Shown one piece after another: positions 22,521 through 34,350 of a stretch of DNA of 64,000 bases. Made by a program: the position numbers and the translations under genes. Position 1 is the first letter of the stretch. The number at the start of each line of letters is the position of its first letter. This DNA comes from Antilocapra americana (taxonomy: Eukaryota; Chordata; Mammalia; Artiodactyla; Antilocapridae): assembly GCA_007570785.1 (NCBI GenBank), contig ML661900.1:7813570-7877569 (forward strand), given 5' to 3'. Under the pieces are notes generated by a model. The model did no database searches, was not told the DNA's origin, and worked only from the letters and a program-made list of their open reading frames with translations.

Positions 22521-23010
22521 AGACCGGCTGCCTGTGCTCAGGCCCATTCGCAAGTTGGCTGAGCGCCCACTCAACAAATTGGGATGCCAGCTCCACTAGG
22601 GCACACAAGTGTCAACAAAAGATCACTTCAAACCAGAAGCCTGCTCCGTTTTGCAAGACCCATCATTTTGTTAGGCAAAAAAAAAAGGAAAAGGTTTAAG
22701 GTGGTTAATCCCATATTGCTGACAAGTGGCTATTTACATCTTATCTTACCTTTGGCCTCAAGGGACATTTTATTTAATGACTTAATGCAATCTTCTCTAT
22801 CCTTTAAATTTGACTTTCAATCGCTGCATTTCAAATAAGGCAAAGAGGAGACAGTATGTCAATCTGAGAGTCACTGGAAATGTCCATTTCTTCATTCCCA
22901 TTACATGCATCAGAGATGGAAAGAGTAAGCAAAGCTTTATCACGTGCGTGCTGTCTCTAGACACCAATTAGAATGGTGAATAGTGCACCTAACAAAATGC
23001 AAATACATGC
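22521..23010. other. Unassigned DNA
   Basis: No gene or repeat recognised. Confidence 0.45.
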
Positions 23011-23070
23011 TTTAATATTCAATTAATTCAGCAAATATTGGTTAAGCGCCAGGCACCCAGTAGGGATTGG
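23011..23070 (-). mobile_element. Short L2/MIR-like relic, minus orientation
   Basis: AATTCAGCAAATATTGGTTA followed by GCGCCAGGCACCCAGTAGGG resembles the antisense L2 3' end. Confidence 0.45.
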
Positions 23071-23499
23071 TTTCACCGCCTGGAGTCTCTGCTCTTTCAA
23101 TGGAGCCTGCATATCCGCTGTCATATTCATCAGTCTCACTAAAGCATAGTCCTCACCTCATGAATTCCATGCTCAAAATGCTCCTAAGGTTTGCCACTGC
23201 CCACTGAATACTTTCAGACGTTTACATGAAATTGAAGACCTTTAGCCTTGTATGGCTAAAATCAATGTTTTTATTCTCATAAATTCTTATAGAAGCATAT
23301 AAAGGCAAAATTCATAGAACCAAACTGTACTCTATCTATGTCTTGGATCTCCTTGCATCTATAAATTTCTCTGTCTCCTTCCTCTATTTCCACCTTCTCT
23401 CAGTGTTGAAATTCTCCTCATCTAGGTAAGAACCAAGTGCCTCCTCAGATTCAACTAACTTTTTTTTGCAAGTTCTGTGTAACAGCACAGTCCAGACGC
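23071..23499. other. Unassigned DNA
   Basis: No gene or repeat recognised. Confidence 0.45.
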
Positions 23500-23670
23500 T
23501 ATTACAAAAATTACCTCATTTTATTCTCCATTCAGACTCAAAAAGAAGATATTATTATTCCCAATTTTCATATGTGAAACTAAATTGAGAGTAGCTAAGC
23601 ACTGGCAAGGCATCCATTTGGACATTAGCAATCCAAAACCTGAATGCAGGCTCTGCACACTCACTGACCT
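23500..23670 (-). mobile_element. MIR SINE, minus orientation
   Basis: Antisense MIR order: TTACCTCATTTTATTCTC, CCCAATTTTCATATGTGAAAC, then AACCTGAATGCAGGCTCTG. Confidence 0.65.
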
Positions 23671-23810
23671 TCCACTCTTTGTTTCCATCTTCCTCCTGGG
23701 ACTTCCCCTGTCTTCCCCCATCCTCACCCATAACAAGGCCTTCCTCTGTACGTTTAGCACTTAATCCATGCTTGAGATTTTAACTGCTTTACAGTGCACA
23801 TTATTTAAAA

Positions 23811-23939
23811 AGTGAAAGTGCCATTCACTTAGTCATGTCTGACTATTTGCAAGCCCAAGGACTGTAGCCCACCAGGTTCCCCTGTCCATGGGATGCTCCA
23901 GGCAGGAATCCTGGAGTGGGTTGCCATTTCCTTCTCCAG
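23811..23939 (-). mobile_element. Bov-tA SINE, minus orientation, head missing
   Basis: The antisense 3' half of the SINE runs from AGTGAAAGTGCCATTCAC to GTTGCCATTTCCTTCTCCAG. The tRNA-like head is absent. Confidence 0.85.
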
Positions 23940-24059
23940 CTCAGTAATTTTAATGGAAACTGTGGATGATAATAATGTAGGGAAAGAGAAGGGGAGGGCA
24001 GCGAGGGGAAGTTACATTTTCTGCTCCCCATAAATGTGTCAGAACCGTAGGGACTACCT

Positions 24060-24190
24060 CCAAGGTGTCACCTTGGATCATTACAACAACCCTCCCGCAC
24101 AGGTGTTCTCATCTCCAAAAAATAGAGATGGGAACTGGGGCTCAGACACTGCAGTGCCTTTCCCAAGACTGCAAACAGACAGTTCTTAGG
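24060..24190 (-). mobile_element. MIR SINE fragment, minus orientation
   Basis: TCATTACAACAACCCTCC, GATGGGAACTGGGGCTCAGA and CCTTTCCCAAGACTGCAAAC follow the antisense MIR order. Confidence 0.65.
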
Positions 24191-24204
24191 TAAGAACTCA
24201 CATC

Positions 24205-24600
24205 TACTCATTTAACACAAAATTTGAGTGCCTATTATATGCCAGACACTCTTCTAGTCTTCTGAATTCACACTGAAGAAAGTAAAAATTCCAGCCCCTA
24301 AGGAGCTTGGATTCTAGGGAACAGACAGGTGCTAAACACTAAGGTTAACTAAAAAGGGAATATACAGTATTTTAGAAGATGAGATGGGGAATGAAAATTG
24401 AGCCGAGTGGGGGAAATCAGAACTACCAGCGATGGAGACTGGGTCTGCAATTCTGAACAGCACGGTCAGTGCAGCTTCACTGAGAACATGAAATGTGAGA
24501 AAATATATGAAGTACTAGGTGGATAAAGTGAAAGGCAATCCAGGCAGAAGGAACTACAAAGTTCCAAGCTGGAAATAATTGTATCTGAAGGCAAGATGGA
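24205..24600 (-). mobile_element. L2-like ancient repeat, minus orientation
   Basis: It begins GAGTGCCTATTATATGCCAG and continues with CCCCTAAGGAGCTTGGATTC and later AATCCAGGCAGAAGGAACTA, the usual order in this widespread mammalian repeat. The family name is not certain. Confidence 0.5.
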
Positions 24601-24665
24601 TAAAAATGACGCCACCTAACAATTTTTTTTGTGTGTGACAACAAAATATGGTTCTTCCTCATCTG

Positions 24666-24681
24666 AAAAAAAAAAAAAAAA
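24666..24681. repeat. Poly(A) run
   Basis: Sixteen consecutive A bases on the + strand. Confidence 0.9.
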
Positions 24682-24744
24682 CCTAAAAGCAAAACAAGCA
24701 AACAAAAAGCCCTTCCTGAAATGATAGGCAGTATTTGAGAGCTA

Positions 24745-24960
24745 TGTGTGAGGGACCATTATAAATAATTCACATGTATTTACAATTATTGTTTACAAGA
24801 AGCAGTGAGGTAGATCCTATTATTATTCTCATCTTTGGGATGAGAAAAATGGAAAATGTGATAAGGAGTGGCCAAGTATGTTGCAGGTAGTCAGGCAGAT
24901 TTTAAGAGCTGGCGTTCCATATGAACTTGGGCAGCCTGGTATCAGAGCTCTGCTCCAAAC
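24745..24960 (-). mobile_element. MIR SINE, minus orientation
   Basis: ATAATTCACATGTATTTAC, GAGGTAGATCCTATTATTAT, TGGGATGAGAAAAATGG and GGGCAGCCTGGTATCAGAG follow the antisense MIR order. Confidence 0.7.
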
Positions 24961-24974
24961 TACAGTGGAGTTCA

Positions 24975-25420
24975 TTAGTTTTTCCTGCTGTACATAATGT
25001 ATTGTTCTCGTCTCTTGTTGATAGGTAGTTTGAATGTTTCCAGCTTTGCTATTTTTATAAATAAGCCCACTATGACATTGTATATCTGTATGGCATTATA
25101 TGTGAGACTTTCTCTATGCAATGTACTTCAGAGTAGAATTGTATACAAAGATACTGTGTAGGGTCTTTTCTCATGCAAGACAAGGAGGCAACCACATTTT
25201 CAATTTAGCCCTCCCTCTTTCCCAGAATTATTTACTATGGCTTGGATTTTGTTAGCTTGTTTACTTGTGAATTTTTATTGAATATTTTATATTTTTAAGT
25301 AATTTGTGATCATTGCCTTTTGTGTTTTATCACTGTTACAAAAGTATTTAATTTTATTTTGAAGAGAATTTATTGCTCATTGCCTTTTTTTAACCATAAT
25401 GTATAAAGAAAATAGAATGA
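24975..25420 (-). mobile_element. Old L1 (L1M) 3'-region fragment, minus orientation
   Basis: Phrases such as GAATGTTTCCAGCTTTGCTA, TTATAAATAAGCCCACTATG and TTCAGAGTAGAATTGTATAC match antisense L1M 3'-region sequence. The right end is indistinct. Confidence 0.5.
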
Positions 25421-25599
25421 AAGTTTGAAAAAACTGAATGAAAAAAAAGAAGTATCTCATACATAGTTTAAAATATTATAGCCTATTTGTGCAATTAGAT
25501 ATTTTGTACCACTAGAATAATATTTTCAAACATTTTACAAAATAAGAAATAGCTCTGGTGGAGCATGAAATAAATTCAGAATATTATGTTCCATAATCT
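25421..25599. other. Unassigned AT-rich DNA
   Basis: No feature recognised. Confidence 0.4.
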
Positions 25600-25815
25600 T
25601 AGTATATAAATTATGTATTTATTATTTATAAAATTTATCATTATAAATAATATGTATTAGACATTATATAATTATACATTTATATTATAATTTATGTAAT
25701 GATTAATATTTTAAAACATAGTTACTTATACATATATTTTATGTATATAAATTTTTATAACTAGTTTTAGATTTGAATTTTATAAGTTTAACTGTATCTT
25801 CATATAAATATTTCT
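25600..25815. repeat. Strongly AT-rich tract
   Basis: About 215 bases almost free of G and C, rich in ATTTATAA and TATAAAT motifs and short inverted repeats. Confidence 0.8.
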
Positions 25816-26613
25816 CTACTTACCTTACTTATCTACCTATATACACATAAATTTCAAGGAGTTGTAGATTAATTGTAAAAAGAGCCTCAGTGTTCCACTG
25901 TTTCCTTTGCAATGTGTCTTTGGAGCATCTACCACCAAGAATTAAAGTTTATTTCCTTACCCTTTGATATCCAGTAGAATTCCACTGAGTTGACATGGTG
26001 CCAGCTACCAGCTTAGGCCTCAAGGGTCCTTAAACATTTCTCCCTTCCCTCTCAGAATGCTACTTCTCCAACATCACAATTAGAAAGCATCAATTCTATA
26101 GCAAGATTTTTAGCAAGAGGTAATAATAATACAATAATACAAGAATTCCTTTGAATGTAGGAAGTAGAGTGATTTTTGTGTCATATATGTTCTTTTCCAT
26201 TTGTTTACATTTTTATCAGTGAGCATTTATTATATTTTTGAGAAAAGTTGAACATAATTCTGTAAAGATATGTCTTGGATAAATTATCTCTGCTCCTTCT
26301 GGATCTCAAACAATGATACAGAGGTATCAGCTAGAGCCAGCAGGAAGCTCAAAATCAGCCTATGAATAAACAGGATCTCTATGAGAATGTAGAATGGAAA
26401 ACGGTGACTCCAGATCAAAGTATTGACAGTGATATTCTATGTTACTTTGTCACTCTGACTAGAAACTTTTGCAAAAAACTCTGTAAACTCATATTATTAC
26501 AGACCTGGGAATGGCCTTGAGTCCAGAGGAGGTCAGAAACATCACTTTGCATTATTTTTCCAACATTATAGAGTCCTTTCCAGATGTCCAGCCATCCTCT
26601 TTGATTCTCTTCT
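25816..26613. other. Unassigned DNA
   Basis: No gene or repeat recognised. Confidence 0.45.
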
Positions 26614-26980
26614 TGTTGTGGACTGAATGTTTGTGCTCCCCCCAACAAAAAAATTAAATATTGAAACCCTAATCCACAATAGGATGGTATTAGAAGGTTG
26701 GGCCTTTGTAAGGTGATTAGGCTATGAGGGTGGAGCTCCCATGAATAGGATTAGCGCCTTTATTAGACAAGACATTGGAGAGATGATTGCTCTTTCCACA
26801 ATGTGAGGCCACAATGAGAAAAGGGTCATCTGCAACCCAGAAGAGGGTTCTTTTCAGAACCTAACCATGCTGGCACCTTGACATCAGATTTCCTGCCTCC
26901 AGAACTATGAGAAATAAATATCTCCTGTTTATAAGCCACCGAGACTATGGTGTTCTGTTCTATCAGCCTGAACAAATACA
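26614..26980 (+). mobile_element. MaLR-type solo LTR (MLT1/MST group), plus orientation
   Basis: It starts TGTTGTGGACTGAATGTTTG and ends in CA at 26980 (AACAAATACA). Between these are the MaLR landmarks GAAACCCTAATCCACAATAG, GGTGATTAGGCTATGAGGG, TCCAGAACTATGAGAAATAA (with a polyadenylation signal) and ATAAGCCACCGAGACTATGG. No internal retroviral sequence is attached, so it is a solo LTR. A clean 5-bp duplication was not found. Confidence 0.8.
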
Positions 26981-27789
26981 ATTCTCAGTGTCTCAGCTTC
27001 AGCCTGCTGCTATACCATAGTCAACACTCAGTTTCCCTTTTATGCTGGTGGTCCTTAAATTCAAGCCAGGAAATCTAATAGCCCTATTTCTTTGCATTAC
27101 TTATAATATATGGAGTTTGCAGGAGAGAAGCTTCCTCTTGCTACTATTGTTTGCTACTCTTAACATGCTTGTGAAGCAGTATTACTGAAGGACCCCCAAC
27201 ACACTTGGAGAGAGAATAAGGTGGGGAAAGGGAAGTAGAAGGGATGAGGAAAAATGATCACCACTCTTGTAGGGATGATGTTTACATGGTCAAGAGAGCA
27301 GAGCACTACATCCTGCTATGCTTGTAAAAGAAAGCCCTGCGACTTGGTCTTTCTTGCTTATGAATGAGCCTTACACATTCTTATTGTTTCTCCTTTTTGT
27401 GCCTGCAGGGAACATTATGAAAATGGACAAACCCTCTTTGAGTGAGTCATTGTTTATATTATTGATGTCTAAAAGCTGGTCTCATTTCAGAGTAGAGAGA
27501 ATCCATATCCATAGGATGCACACACCAATTTTGGTTTTTCAACCAAAAAATAAAATTGATTTTTATGTTTTTTACCATTTCCCAGTCTATAATGCAGTTT
27601 TGATAGTAGGAGCAGAGTGTAACTACTTTCCATTATATGAAGGGCTATTCCAAAGTCACTGGGTACACCTCAGATCTTATAAGCAGAAAGAGAGGAGCAG
27701 AAAACATTTTGGGCAGAAAGAAAGTAGCTATCTGGAAAGGTTTCTTCTACTATGAGAAGCAACCTTTAGCAATGACTTTAGGATGCACA
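26981..27789. other. Unassigned DNA
   Basis: No gene or repeat recognised. A 145-codon + frame (27318-27755) has no known domain and is judged a chance frame. Confidence 0.45.
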
Positions 27790-28500
27790 AGAAAACTTGA
27801 GATTTCTGGTTCAAGCTTGCAACATGGGAGGATCCTGAACTAAACTTCTCCTACAGATACACCAAATCTACAGCTACACAGAACAATTTCCTATGAAAGA
27901 AACCCCTAAGCTAGCTGAGCAACTCCTGCATATAACATAGATAAGAAAAAACCCACATTGAAATGAGTAGGAAAGGCTGAGACCCAATCTTGCTATACAT
28001 CCATTCCCCTGCATAGAAACCCACAGTAGGGATGAAACTCAAAACCCCTGAGGAGCAAGCGATTTGAACCCTAAATCTGGCACATCAGCTTTAAGACTTG
28101 CACCTTAGAGATGAGCCCTCAAAGCAGCTAGCTTGGAAAGCCAATGTGTCTTGCAATCACAAGACCCAAAAGGCTACAGTGAACTGACAAATGATTCTTA
28201 AAGGGCTCCCTGAAACTCACCTGGCTACACCCCAGGGTCCAGCACAGAGGCAGCCAACTGAAAAGCACCATCTTTCTGCAAAAGAGACCTATTTGCTTTC
28301 CTTAAAGCCTCAGCCTGAGGGGCAGGCATCTAATTTAACATACATAAGGAGCTCATTGAAATACCCTTGAAAGGCTAAGCCCAGCAGTTTTCATCTTCGA
28401 GGTCTCCCTCTGCCTCACTCCATGTCACAGGTATCTCTGGAAAGGAGCTTGTACACATGTCTGGTGCCCTGGTTTTCTTAGCTGTGCTCCAGGACACACC
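27790..28500 (+). mobile_element. Old L1 (L1M) 5'-UTR fragment, plus orientation
   Basis: Sense phrases AACAATTTCCTATGAAAGAA, GCTAGCTGAGCAACTCCTGC, CCTAAATCTGGCACATCAGC and AGCCTGAGGGGCAGGCATC occur in the order I recall for an L1M-type 5' UTR. It is diverged and CpG-decayed. Sequence to about 28890 may continue the same element. Confidence 0.6.
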
Positions 28501-29691
28501 TGACCTCATGACTGCTCCCATTGCACATGTGAACTCTAAATAGGCATGAGACAAAAAAAGAGTTGTGCCAAAAAGAAAAGAAAAAAAAGGTACTTTGAAA
28601 AATGAAACATCTGGAAATGACTGCATTAGGATAGAAGATGACATGCATTAAGAGCTGGATAGCTACAAAGAAGGAATTCATCAGTGGTGATGACTTCAGG
28701 AAGAGAGAGTCCAAAGAACTTCTGTATTCTCTAAACCATTGTAAGACAACACAGACAAAAACAGACCTAATTCCATTGGCAAAATGAAGAGCTGAGTGGC
28801 AGGTACCTGTGAGTTCATCATAATATTCCCTCTATGTTTCTGTTTTTGAAGTTTCACAATGTATAAATGAAAAACAAATAAATTCTAGATCAGTGGTATC
28901 TAAAAACAACAAAGAAAAACTGTCAATTTCAAAATGTTCTCAGTGGGGCCTCAGACTGGCAGCTGCATTCCTCAAATCCCCAGTGAAGTTGTCATTTATA
29001 CTCAAGACAATATACATTGAAAATCTAAAAGCAGACCCCATTTTAAGACCACTTTGAATAGGCCCACTACTGTGACAGAGCAATGTTGCCTCTTCTCTTC
29101 TGTGTAACCAGAGTCTTGATATGTACCCAGTTGTAACCCTGCTTTATAGAAATCTTTCTCATCACCTGAACTTGAAATATTCAGTTGCAGTCAGAATGTC
29201 AAGAATAACTGAAACCGTGTGTCTCAGCATCTTGACTCACACAAGATGCCCAGAAGTGGCCCTAAAGGGGAAAATGGTAGGAGTTAAAATCATAGAATGA
29301 ACATTTATTTTCAAGGAACCTGTTTTATACATTTTAGGATATCTTCTGGAAAATGTGTTTATATTTTTCCCATAAAGAAATATTCTGAAATCTACTGGTT
29401 TTCAGATGTACTATCTATGGAATTAATCTTTCCACCTCTTAGAAACCCATAGTGAATGACCTGCTTCCTCATTTTAATTTGTGATCTTTCCTGTGGCTAT
29501 ATACATACATACAGAATTTAACTTACTCACGTTCAGTTATATTGAGTGATACAGAAAGAACTGCTACACAACCAGTTATAATTTTGCATCTACTAAGTCA
29601 ATAGGTGAGACATTTCTGATTGCAGGCAAATTCATTATTATCCCTGACACTGTGTATCATCTAAATGAGACTCTTCCCTTTGCTTTAAACT
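28501..29691. other. Unassigned DNA, first 390 bases possibly L1-related
   Basis: 28800-28885 resembles an L1 3' tail (AAGTTTCACAATGTATAAATG). The remainder shows no gene or repeat. Confidence 0.4.
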
Positions 29692-29734
29692 CAAAAAAAA
29701 AAAGAAAGAAAGAAAAGAAAAGAAAGAAAGAAAA
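29692..29734. repeat. (AAAG)n microsatellite
   Basis: An A run followed by AAAG and AAAAG units. Confidence 0.9.
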
Positions 29735-30879
29735 TGGAGCTAGCAAGACCAAAGCAAATATTAATTTTCTTTTGTTTCAAGTCTTTTTCAGGTGTGTATT
29801 GATTGGAAACCAACTCAGCAATTTAATTAGAAATACAAGCTTTTCTCTTTCCCTTAGGTTCAGATCAAATTTACCATTTTTTTTCCCTTAGATTTTCTTA
29901 TGCTGAAGCTATAAACATCAGAGAAGGCCTGAGCTCCTAGGTATTCTTTAATTTGTTCTGGAGTAATTATGATCTAAAGATCAGAGATAATAACCAGCTA
30001 CTGTGTGCTGCATCAACTTGCCCTGGGGGTAGTTGACTCAGTGATTGATGAGAATGTTCAGGGCACATAAATCTGAAAGCCTACAGACACCACAACCATC
30101 ACCATCCAATTGCCCAGTCATTTACCAGTATTTTTTTTAGGAAATCCACCTGGGAAATGCAGAATGGAACACATGGGACAGTTTCTATTCCTCAGTCCCA
30201 ATAAATTGTCTTTGTTTCATTTAAAACACAATTCCATTTTACTTTGAACTCAATTAACATAAAAGAAAAAAGTTGGTGAAATAAACCCAAACAGACATTG
30301 AATTTCAAAGCAAAACTTTTTAAATTCTGGTTTGGGGGTACTCTCACTAAAGCAGAGCAAATATTGTGTGTTTATGTCCAAAGATGAAATATGCTACTCA
30401 TCACAGCCTAGGTGGTCAGAAGTAGTAGAGCAGTGAACATATTTGTCTGGTGAGACAAAACGACAAGAGGAAGGGAAGGGCTCTTGGGCTTTTGGTACTC
30501 GCAGCCTGTGAAAGCCCTGGAAACACAGTGATACCATGGGCGACAGACCTTCACATCCCCCAATCACAAGGGAGAGATAAGAAAAAAGCACACAGACTAT
30601 CCAGAGGGCTCAGGCCAAGGGATCAGAAAAAGGGAAGCTGGTTCCAAGTACAAATTGTACTCATTTATTTAATCCAGCAAAGCCAATCAGGCTGCATTGT
30701 GTAGTAAAAGTCTGTATTACTTCCAGATGCACATGTGGTTCTTTGCATAGAGTCAAGGTGATGTCACACCACTGAGCATTCCAGTCTGGTGATCTTGTCT
30801 TACTTGTAGTGAATAGCAACTGCTTAAGACTGCCAAGTCAGTGGGCGCAAAGAAGGCTAGGGCTTTGGCTCATAAAGTC
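29735..30879. other. Unassigned DNA
   Basis: No gene or repeat recognised over 1.1 kb. Confidence 0.45.
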
Positions 30880-31142
30880 ATAACATTAAATATGGATTCT
30901 GCTGCCTCCTTGTTAAGAGAGCAGATTGTGAGGCCACATTTCCTGGCCCTGAATCGTAATTCCAACACATCTTAGACTTGAGCAAGTTACCCAAGGTCTC
31001 TGGGCTCAGCTTCCTCATCTGTGCAATGGGAATATACTATATATGTATAGTATTTTTACATTTATAAATGTGGTTCTGCTGTGTGAGTTAAGTGAACTAT
31101 TGCATCAAAGCGCTTAGAAGAGTGCCTGAATCACAGTGGGAC
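30880..31142 (+). mobile_element. MIR SINE, plus orientation
   Basis: Sense MIR order: TTGAGCAAGTTACCCAAGGT, CAGCTTCCTCATCTGTGCAA, then AAGCGCTTAGAAGAGTGCC. A TATA-like insertion is present near 31035. Confidence 0.8.
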
Positions 31143-31159
31143 AATTGACATCAGTTACA

Positions 31160-31403
31160 TGATTGGGAGGCTCCCCAGACAGCTCAGTGGTAAAGAATCC
31201 ATTTGCCAACTCAGGAGATGTAGGGAACACAGGTTTGATCCCCGGGTGGGGAAGATGCCCTGGAGGAAAAAGTGGCAACCCACTCCAGTATGCTTGCCTG
31301 GGAAATCCCATGGACAGAGGAACCTGGCGGGCTACAGTGCATGGGGTCAGAAAGATCTGGACACAACTGAGGGACCACACACCCATACACACACTGTGAT
31401 TGG
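31160..31403 (+). mobile_element. Bov-tA SINE with CA-rich tail
   Basis: The head is GGCTCCCCAGACAGCTCAGTGG, with a B-box remnant GGTTTGATCCCC near 31232, a full body and a tail ending in a short CA repeat (31377-31395). TGATTGG at 31160-31166 and 31397-31403 may be a short target-site duplication. Confidence 0.85.
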
Positions 31404-32128
31404 AAATCCTGCTTATTCCTTTTCCCCAGTTTCTGCCTCTCAGATATAAAATAAGGGAGGTAAAATGAAAAAGAGCTTCCTTCCCCAGCATAGATGAATT
31501 GCACAAACTCTGGAACCTGTGAGCCGCTATCAAGGTTCTTCAGGATTAGAAGTGGGGAAAGGAGCCTGAGAAACAATAGAGACTTGAAAAAGCTCAAGGA
31601 AAGCCTCTGGGAGCAGAGAGGCCCGCAGCAGAGAGAAAGAGACATCTTGAATGCCAGCAGAAATTAGAAAAGAATCTAAGGAGAGAAGCAACTCCCTAAG
31701 CAGGAACAGTATAGAAGGAAATCTGAACCTTCCGAGGTAGCTTTTTTGTTGTTGTTTGTTTATTTCAGGACAATTCTTTTTCTTGTGACATGGGGTGAAG
31801 CAAAATACTTGTCTTTTGTTTTTTCTTACCCTTGTTGTTTTGAGAATTTAGCTTCCCCAATTATATTTCTCAAAAAAAAAAGAAAAAACTCCCCAAATCT
31901 GAAGAATGTTTGCAATTGGCACCTGGACAAGGCTATGGAAGGAATAGCACAGGAGATTATAAAGCTGGAATTCCTCTCTTGCTAAGCCATCACTTATAAA
32001 ATAAATAGAAATTGGACTTGGGTTGTTCTCCTTCTACAAGTTATTTATTGGAAAGCATTAGGGCTGGGATTATTTTCAGCAACTAGCTTTTTGCTAGGTC
32101 AGACAATATTCAAAAGAGCCTATAATCA
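31404..32128. other. Unassigned DNA
   Basis: No gene or repeat recognised. Confidence 0.45.
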
Positions 32129-32160
32129 TTTGTTGTTGTTGTTGTTGTTGTTGTTGTTTT
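32129..32160. repeat. (GTT)n microsatellite
   Basis: About nine GTT units. A 16-base A run follows at 32209-32224. Confidence 0.9.
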
Positions 32161-32224
32161 TCTGTATTGAAAATAGTCAACCGCACTCACATTCTTCTAA
32201 AGAATTACAAAAAAAAAAAAAAAA

Positions 32225-32750
32225 GCACAGAACATCTGGAAGTCTGGGAAACACGTAAAGTAAGCTATAAATTTGGAAAACTTTCCCTAACCAAATTATA
32301 CCTTACCACTTCTTCACTACCATTAAGTCACACATAGTATTTCTTTACTTGGCTTCAACTGACCTAGTGATTTACCTGGTACCAATGGACTGTTCTCTAT
32401 GGCACATGATAGCTTCCTTCCAGTGAAATTAATACTAACTCCAAACTTGGCAGTTACTGGAAATGGTACACTATCTTTTTTCAACCATGCCCTCAATACA
32501 CTTGAAAATCCCACACACTGAAGAGAATTATGTAAGAGGATCAGGACTGTAGCTTCAGAAAGTACGCATTCAATTGTCTGAATTATGCCCTATTCTCTCT
32601 CTCCCCTAATGTTCTATAAATACAACATCCCTATGAAACTGATTTCCTTTAAAAATGCAATTAAAAAGACTCATGTAAGAAATGTTTTATATCTGTGTAG
32701 TTAAATAAAACATTTTTTCTCAGTCCTGCATTTTATCATCACAAAAATTA
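32225..32750. other. Unassigned DNA
   Basis: No gene or repeat recognised. Confidence 0.45.
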
Positions 32751-32778
32751 TTTAATCAAAATAAAAATTTTGATTAAA
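32751..32778. repeat. Perfect 12-bp inverted repeat, 4-nt loop
   Basis: TTTAATCAAAAT (32751-32762) and ATTTTGATTAAA (32767-32778) are exact complements around AAAA. The hairpin ends two bases before a truncated SINE. Confidence 0.9.
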
Positions 32779-32780
32779 AA

Positions 32781-32946
32781 CGTGGGTTCCATCTCTGAGT
32801 TGGGAAGATCCCCTGGAGGAAGAAATGGCAACCCACTCCAGTATTCTTGCCTGGAGAATCCTGTGGACAGAGGAGCCTGGCGGGCTCTGCTCCGACTCTA
32901 TGTCGCAAAGAGTCAGACACAACTGAGGTGACTTAGCACAGCACAC
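32781..32946 (+). mobile_element. Bov-tA SINE, 5'-truncated
   Basis: It begins at the B-box region (CGTGGGTTCCATCTCTGAG) and keeps the body and 3' end (GTCAGACACAACTGAGGTGA). The first half of the tRNA-derived head is missing. Confidence 0.9.
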
Positions 32947-34311
32947 TCAGCTTATCTCCACACTGTAAGCTCAAACACCACTACCCACTCACTGAATCTC
33001 CATTGAAAATAAGGATTACCCGTCCAGGGCAATGGGCTCTAAAGGGAAATACGCTGTGGGTATTCTAGTAGAGATATTCAGATTATTGTTATATTAGCAC
33101 ATAACAATAATTACGGCAGTAGTGGGGAGAGGGACAATCTGGAGAATGAAAAGCACTGCTCATTTCCTCCGCCTGAGCTCAGTTACAATACCTGATGCTG
33201 CTGCAGCTGTATTGGCACCATGAGTGAAAAACCGACAGATAAAAAGCCATCATGCTAAGGAATAGTAAAATGATCCTTGATGGCGTTAAAATACCAGTAA
33301 AAGTCTAACTCCAGATTTTTTGTTATGTTAAAAAAAAAACCTGTTATTTGTTCTGAGCATTGATTTGTTATGTTTTTGTTGTTGTTGATAATTTGCAATG
33401 TAAGGAGTCGTATTCATAGAGACTCTTTAAAAAAAGCTTGTCTACAAGGGTAAGTAGGACAGTGGCTAAGTTAAAAGGAATTGAAATTTGCGAGTTTGGT
33501 ATGTTTTGTTTTCTTGTTTGAAAAGTTGGTTATTTGTTTTGATTATAGTTTTTTTTTTTTAAGAAAGGAAACATCTATGCTAATTTGTAAACTGATGGAA
33601 GGAATCAATGGAGAGCCGGAAATTGGATCTGTAGGAAAGCAAGATAATGAGTGATGAAGAAAGGTCTCAGATGAGATGAAGTGATGGGCTCTACAGGTGA
33701 AGAGATTAGCCTCAAATAGAGGGAGAAAAACTGCCTTCCCCTGGGGTCAGAGACAAATTTGGAAAGAGAGTTGGAAGGAAAGGACAGAGGGAGGTTGAGA
33801 GGCTGTCTGATTACACTGTACCCTTGCCCTTGGGCAAGCCAACCTTGCCATTCAGACCTGCCCAGCTAGCCTAGAAAGTCTCTTCCACCCTGCCTGGAAT
33901 CCAAATTAGCTCCAAAAACTGGAATCACAATTAGACTAGTGATGGATTAATTTCTCTCACCTCTCTCCTCCCCCCAGGCTACTGTACATTTTAGTACAGG
34001 ATTTATTCAAAAGAATAAAGCTACTGGTAGAGTTGCAGGCAGGCACAGAGCAGAGAGATTTCCAGTGCCTTCAAACCAGCCCTTTTAATAGGCAGTGACC
34101 TACTTACCCTTCAGGTAACAAGGGTCCTGCCAAAAGGCTCAGCGTGTGCCTCTGTACTGTCCAGGAATTTAGAAAGGTGATATGAGATCCCTAAGCAAAA
34201 GATGCAGTGTCAGAACAAGTTTGACTTTCATTATCTGTGCCTCTGGGTTTCTCTTTGGCTGCAGTGATTTATTTAGTATTTTAAAATAGAATCTCAGTAA
34301 GACTATGTGAA
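32947..34311. other. Unassigned DNA
   Basis: No gene or known repeat recognised over 1.4 kb. A and T runs occur at about 33330 and 33550. Confidence 0.45.
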
Positions 34312-34350
34312 AATCAAAAAAAAATAAAATAAAATAAAGGAAAAGAAAAA
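34312..34350. repeat. (AAAAT)n short repeat
   Basis: An A run followed by AAAAT units. Confidence 0.85.

Noticed and set aside
27318..27755. 145-codon plus-strand ORF
   Set aside because: No domain recognised, and composition and length fit a chance frame in AT-rich DNA.
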